A stretch of 64,000 nt of DNA, taken from assembly GCA_963693365.1 (NCBI GenBank), contig CAVNZM010000013.1, positions 5,456,001-5,520,000 of the forward strand. The letters are read 5' to 3'. Each line of letters opens with the position of its first letter. The stretch's first letter is position 1. Shown one piece after another: positions 63,613 to 64,000 of this stretch. Source of the stretch: Amoebidium appalachense (taxonomy: Eukaryota; Ichthyosporea). The notes under the pieces are model-generated. The model did no database searches. It saw only the letters and a program-made list of their open reading frames with translations, and was not told where the DNA came from. The position numbers and the translations under genes are program-made.

Positions 63613-64000
63613 ACAGACACAGGAATATGCTTGCACACGCACACATCGTGCAACTGCACACATACAGTAAAAGATGCATACGCAAACACGCATGCGCGCA
63701 CATATGCACGCACAGGCATGCACACACATGCCACTTCCCCTCCCCCTTTCCCCTATACAATTCTCAACTCCAACAACTACAACCCTTGGCCACTAATCAT
63801 TTTTTGCCTCTTTGTACATGTACCTGCCCACATATTTTCACACAACACTTTTCATTGATTCTTCTTTGAATACCGCTCTGTGCACTTTATGAGATATTAG
63901 TGTCATAATTACAATATTTTTCCAAATATGCACAATGTTTACACTAATATTCCTCGCAGTCAGCACATGATGCTGTGTACTATGCGGGGCACGTTGAGGG
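61744..64000 (+). CDS. ADAM10: ADAM10-like metalloprotease, N-terminal exons (partial)
   Basis: Membrane disintegrin-metalloprotease (sheddase); only signal peptide and early prodomain are in the window. Exons: 61744-61831, 62358-62533, and 63960 to the window end. Phases join. Residues 1-29 form a weakly hydrophobic signal peptide ([12 protein letters not shown]). Exon 2 reads [11 protein letters not shown], a basic HRRRRD cluster, then [19 protein letters not shown], matching the ADAM10 prodomain order of Y(I/V)RHYE, basic HQRxKR, LxxxxHG and LxLK. Exon 3 begins [14 protein letters not shown], the counterpart of the conserved T(S)xIYTGHIYG segment. About 15 residues usual between these segments are absent, so a small exon in 62534-63959 may be missed. 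The protease domain lies beyond the window. Confidence 0.78.
61856..61919. repeat. (AT)n array in ADAM10-like intron 1
   Basis: About 32 AT dinucleotides, the only long AT array in the window; it starts 25 bases after the exon 1 donor and can fold on itself in RNA. Confidence 0.95.
62100..62165. repeat. C tract and CA array
   Basis: A C tract (62098-62112) and CA/CGCA array within intron 1 of the ADAM10-like gene. Confidence 0.9.
62610..63640. repeat. CA, CCCA and higher-order repeats in ADAM10-like intron 2
   Basis: A (CCCA)n array (62657-62710) lies inside a CA array. CATCGCACATCACACACACA with CGTACACGTACAC appears twice (about 62777 and 62841, period 64). ACAGGAATATGCTTGCACACG appears twice (about 63519 and 63618, period about 98). 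The array carries local duplications and not just slippage. Confidence 0.9.

Overview
This is nuclear DNA of an intron-rich eukaryote. No prokaryotic operon, ribosome-binding site or CRISPR array is visible. Homopolymer G/C tracts and GT/CA, GA and AT microsatellites are unusually dense and fill introns and intergenic DNA alike. Three genes hint at the host. A Kre2/Mnt1-type (GT15) mannosyltransferase is fungal-type and unknown from animals. An ADAM10-like prodomain is typical of animals and their unicellular relatives. A METTL24-like methyltransferase is known from animals and several protists. Together they suggest a unicellular holozoan (for example an ichthyosporean, filasterean or choanoflagellate relative), but this is inference.

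Layout. 1-5773: intergenic, with a recent 212-bp tandem duplication and an E2F-like palindrome with CCAAT boxes. 5774-14364 (+): twelve phase-consistent exons encoding a type II membrane GT15 mannosyltransferase followed, apparently in one reading frame, by a METTL24-like methyltransferase. 14365-16639: intergenic satellites. 16640-27498 (-): a six-exon gene for a roughly 1518-residue, acidic, disordered protein with three copies of an unrecognised motif; its largest exon carries a 1-nt frameshift in a C7 tract. 30711-32280: 5'-truncated LINE copy. 32449-33781 (+): CCAAT/TATA promoter and a small acidic ORF. 36500-42160: a domain almost wholly of poly-G on the + strand, with two duplicated minus-strand CFCGDT (WSC-like) exon fragments. 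42571-44124 (-): intronless secreted DUF1254/DUF1214 protein. 44125-57400: mostly satellites, including an ACCTCCGC minisatellite, with one small lysine-rich ORF (54752-55075, -). 57860-61003: a longer LINE copy (endonuclease remnant and reverse transcriptase) with a 12-bp target-site duplication. 61744-64000 (+): first exons of an ADAM10-like protease, running off the window.

The confident genes have no obvious common pathway, except that GT15, methyltransferase, DUF1254 and ADAM10 proteins would all enter the secretory system. The two GT15/methyltransferase modules would together suggest mannosylation followed by O-methyl capping in the Golgi. In the minus-strand gene, introns tend to carry GT/G repeats near the donor and CA/C repeats near the acceptor, which could fold into intronic stems. 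I saw no tRNA, rRNA or snRNA gene.
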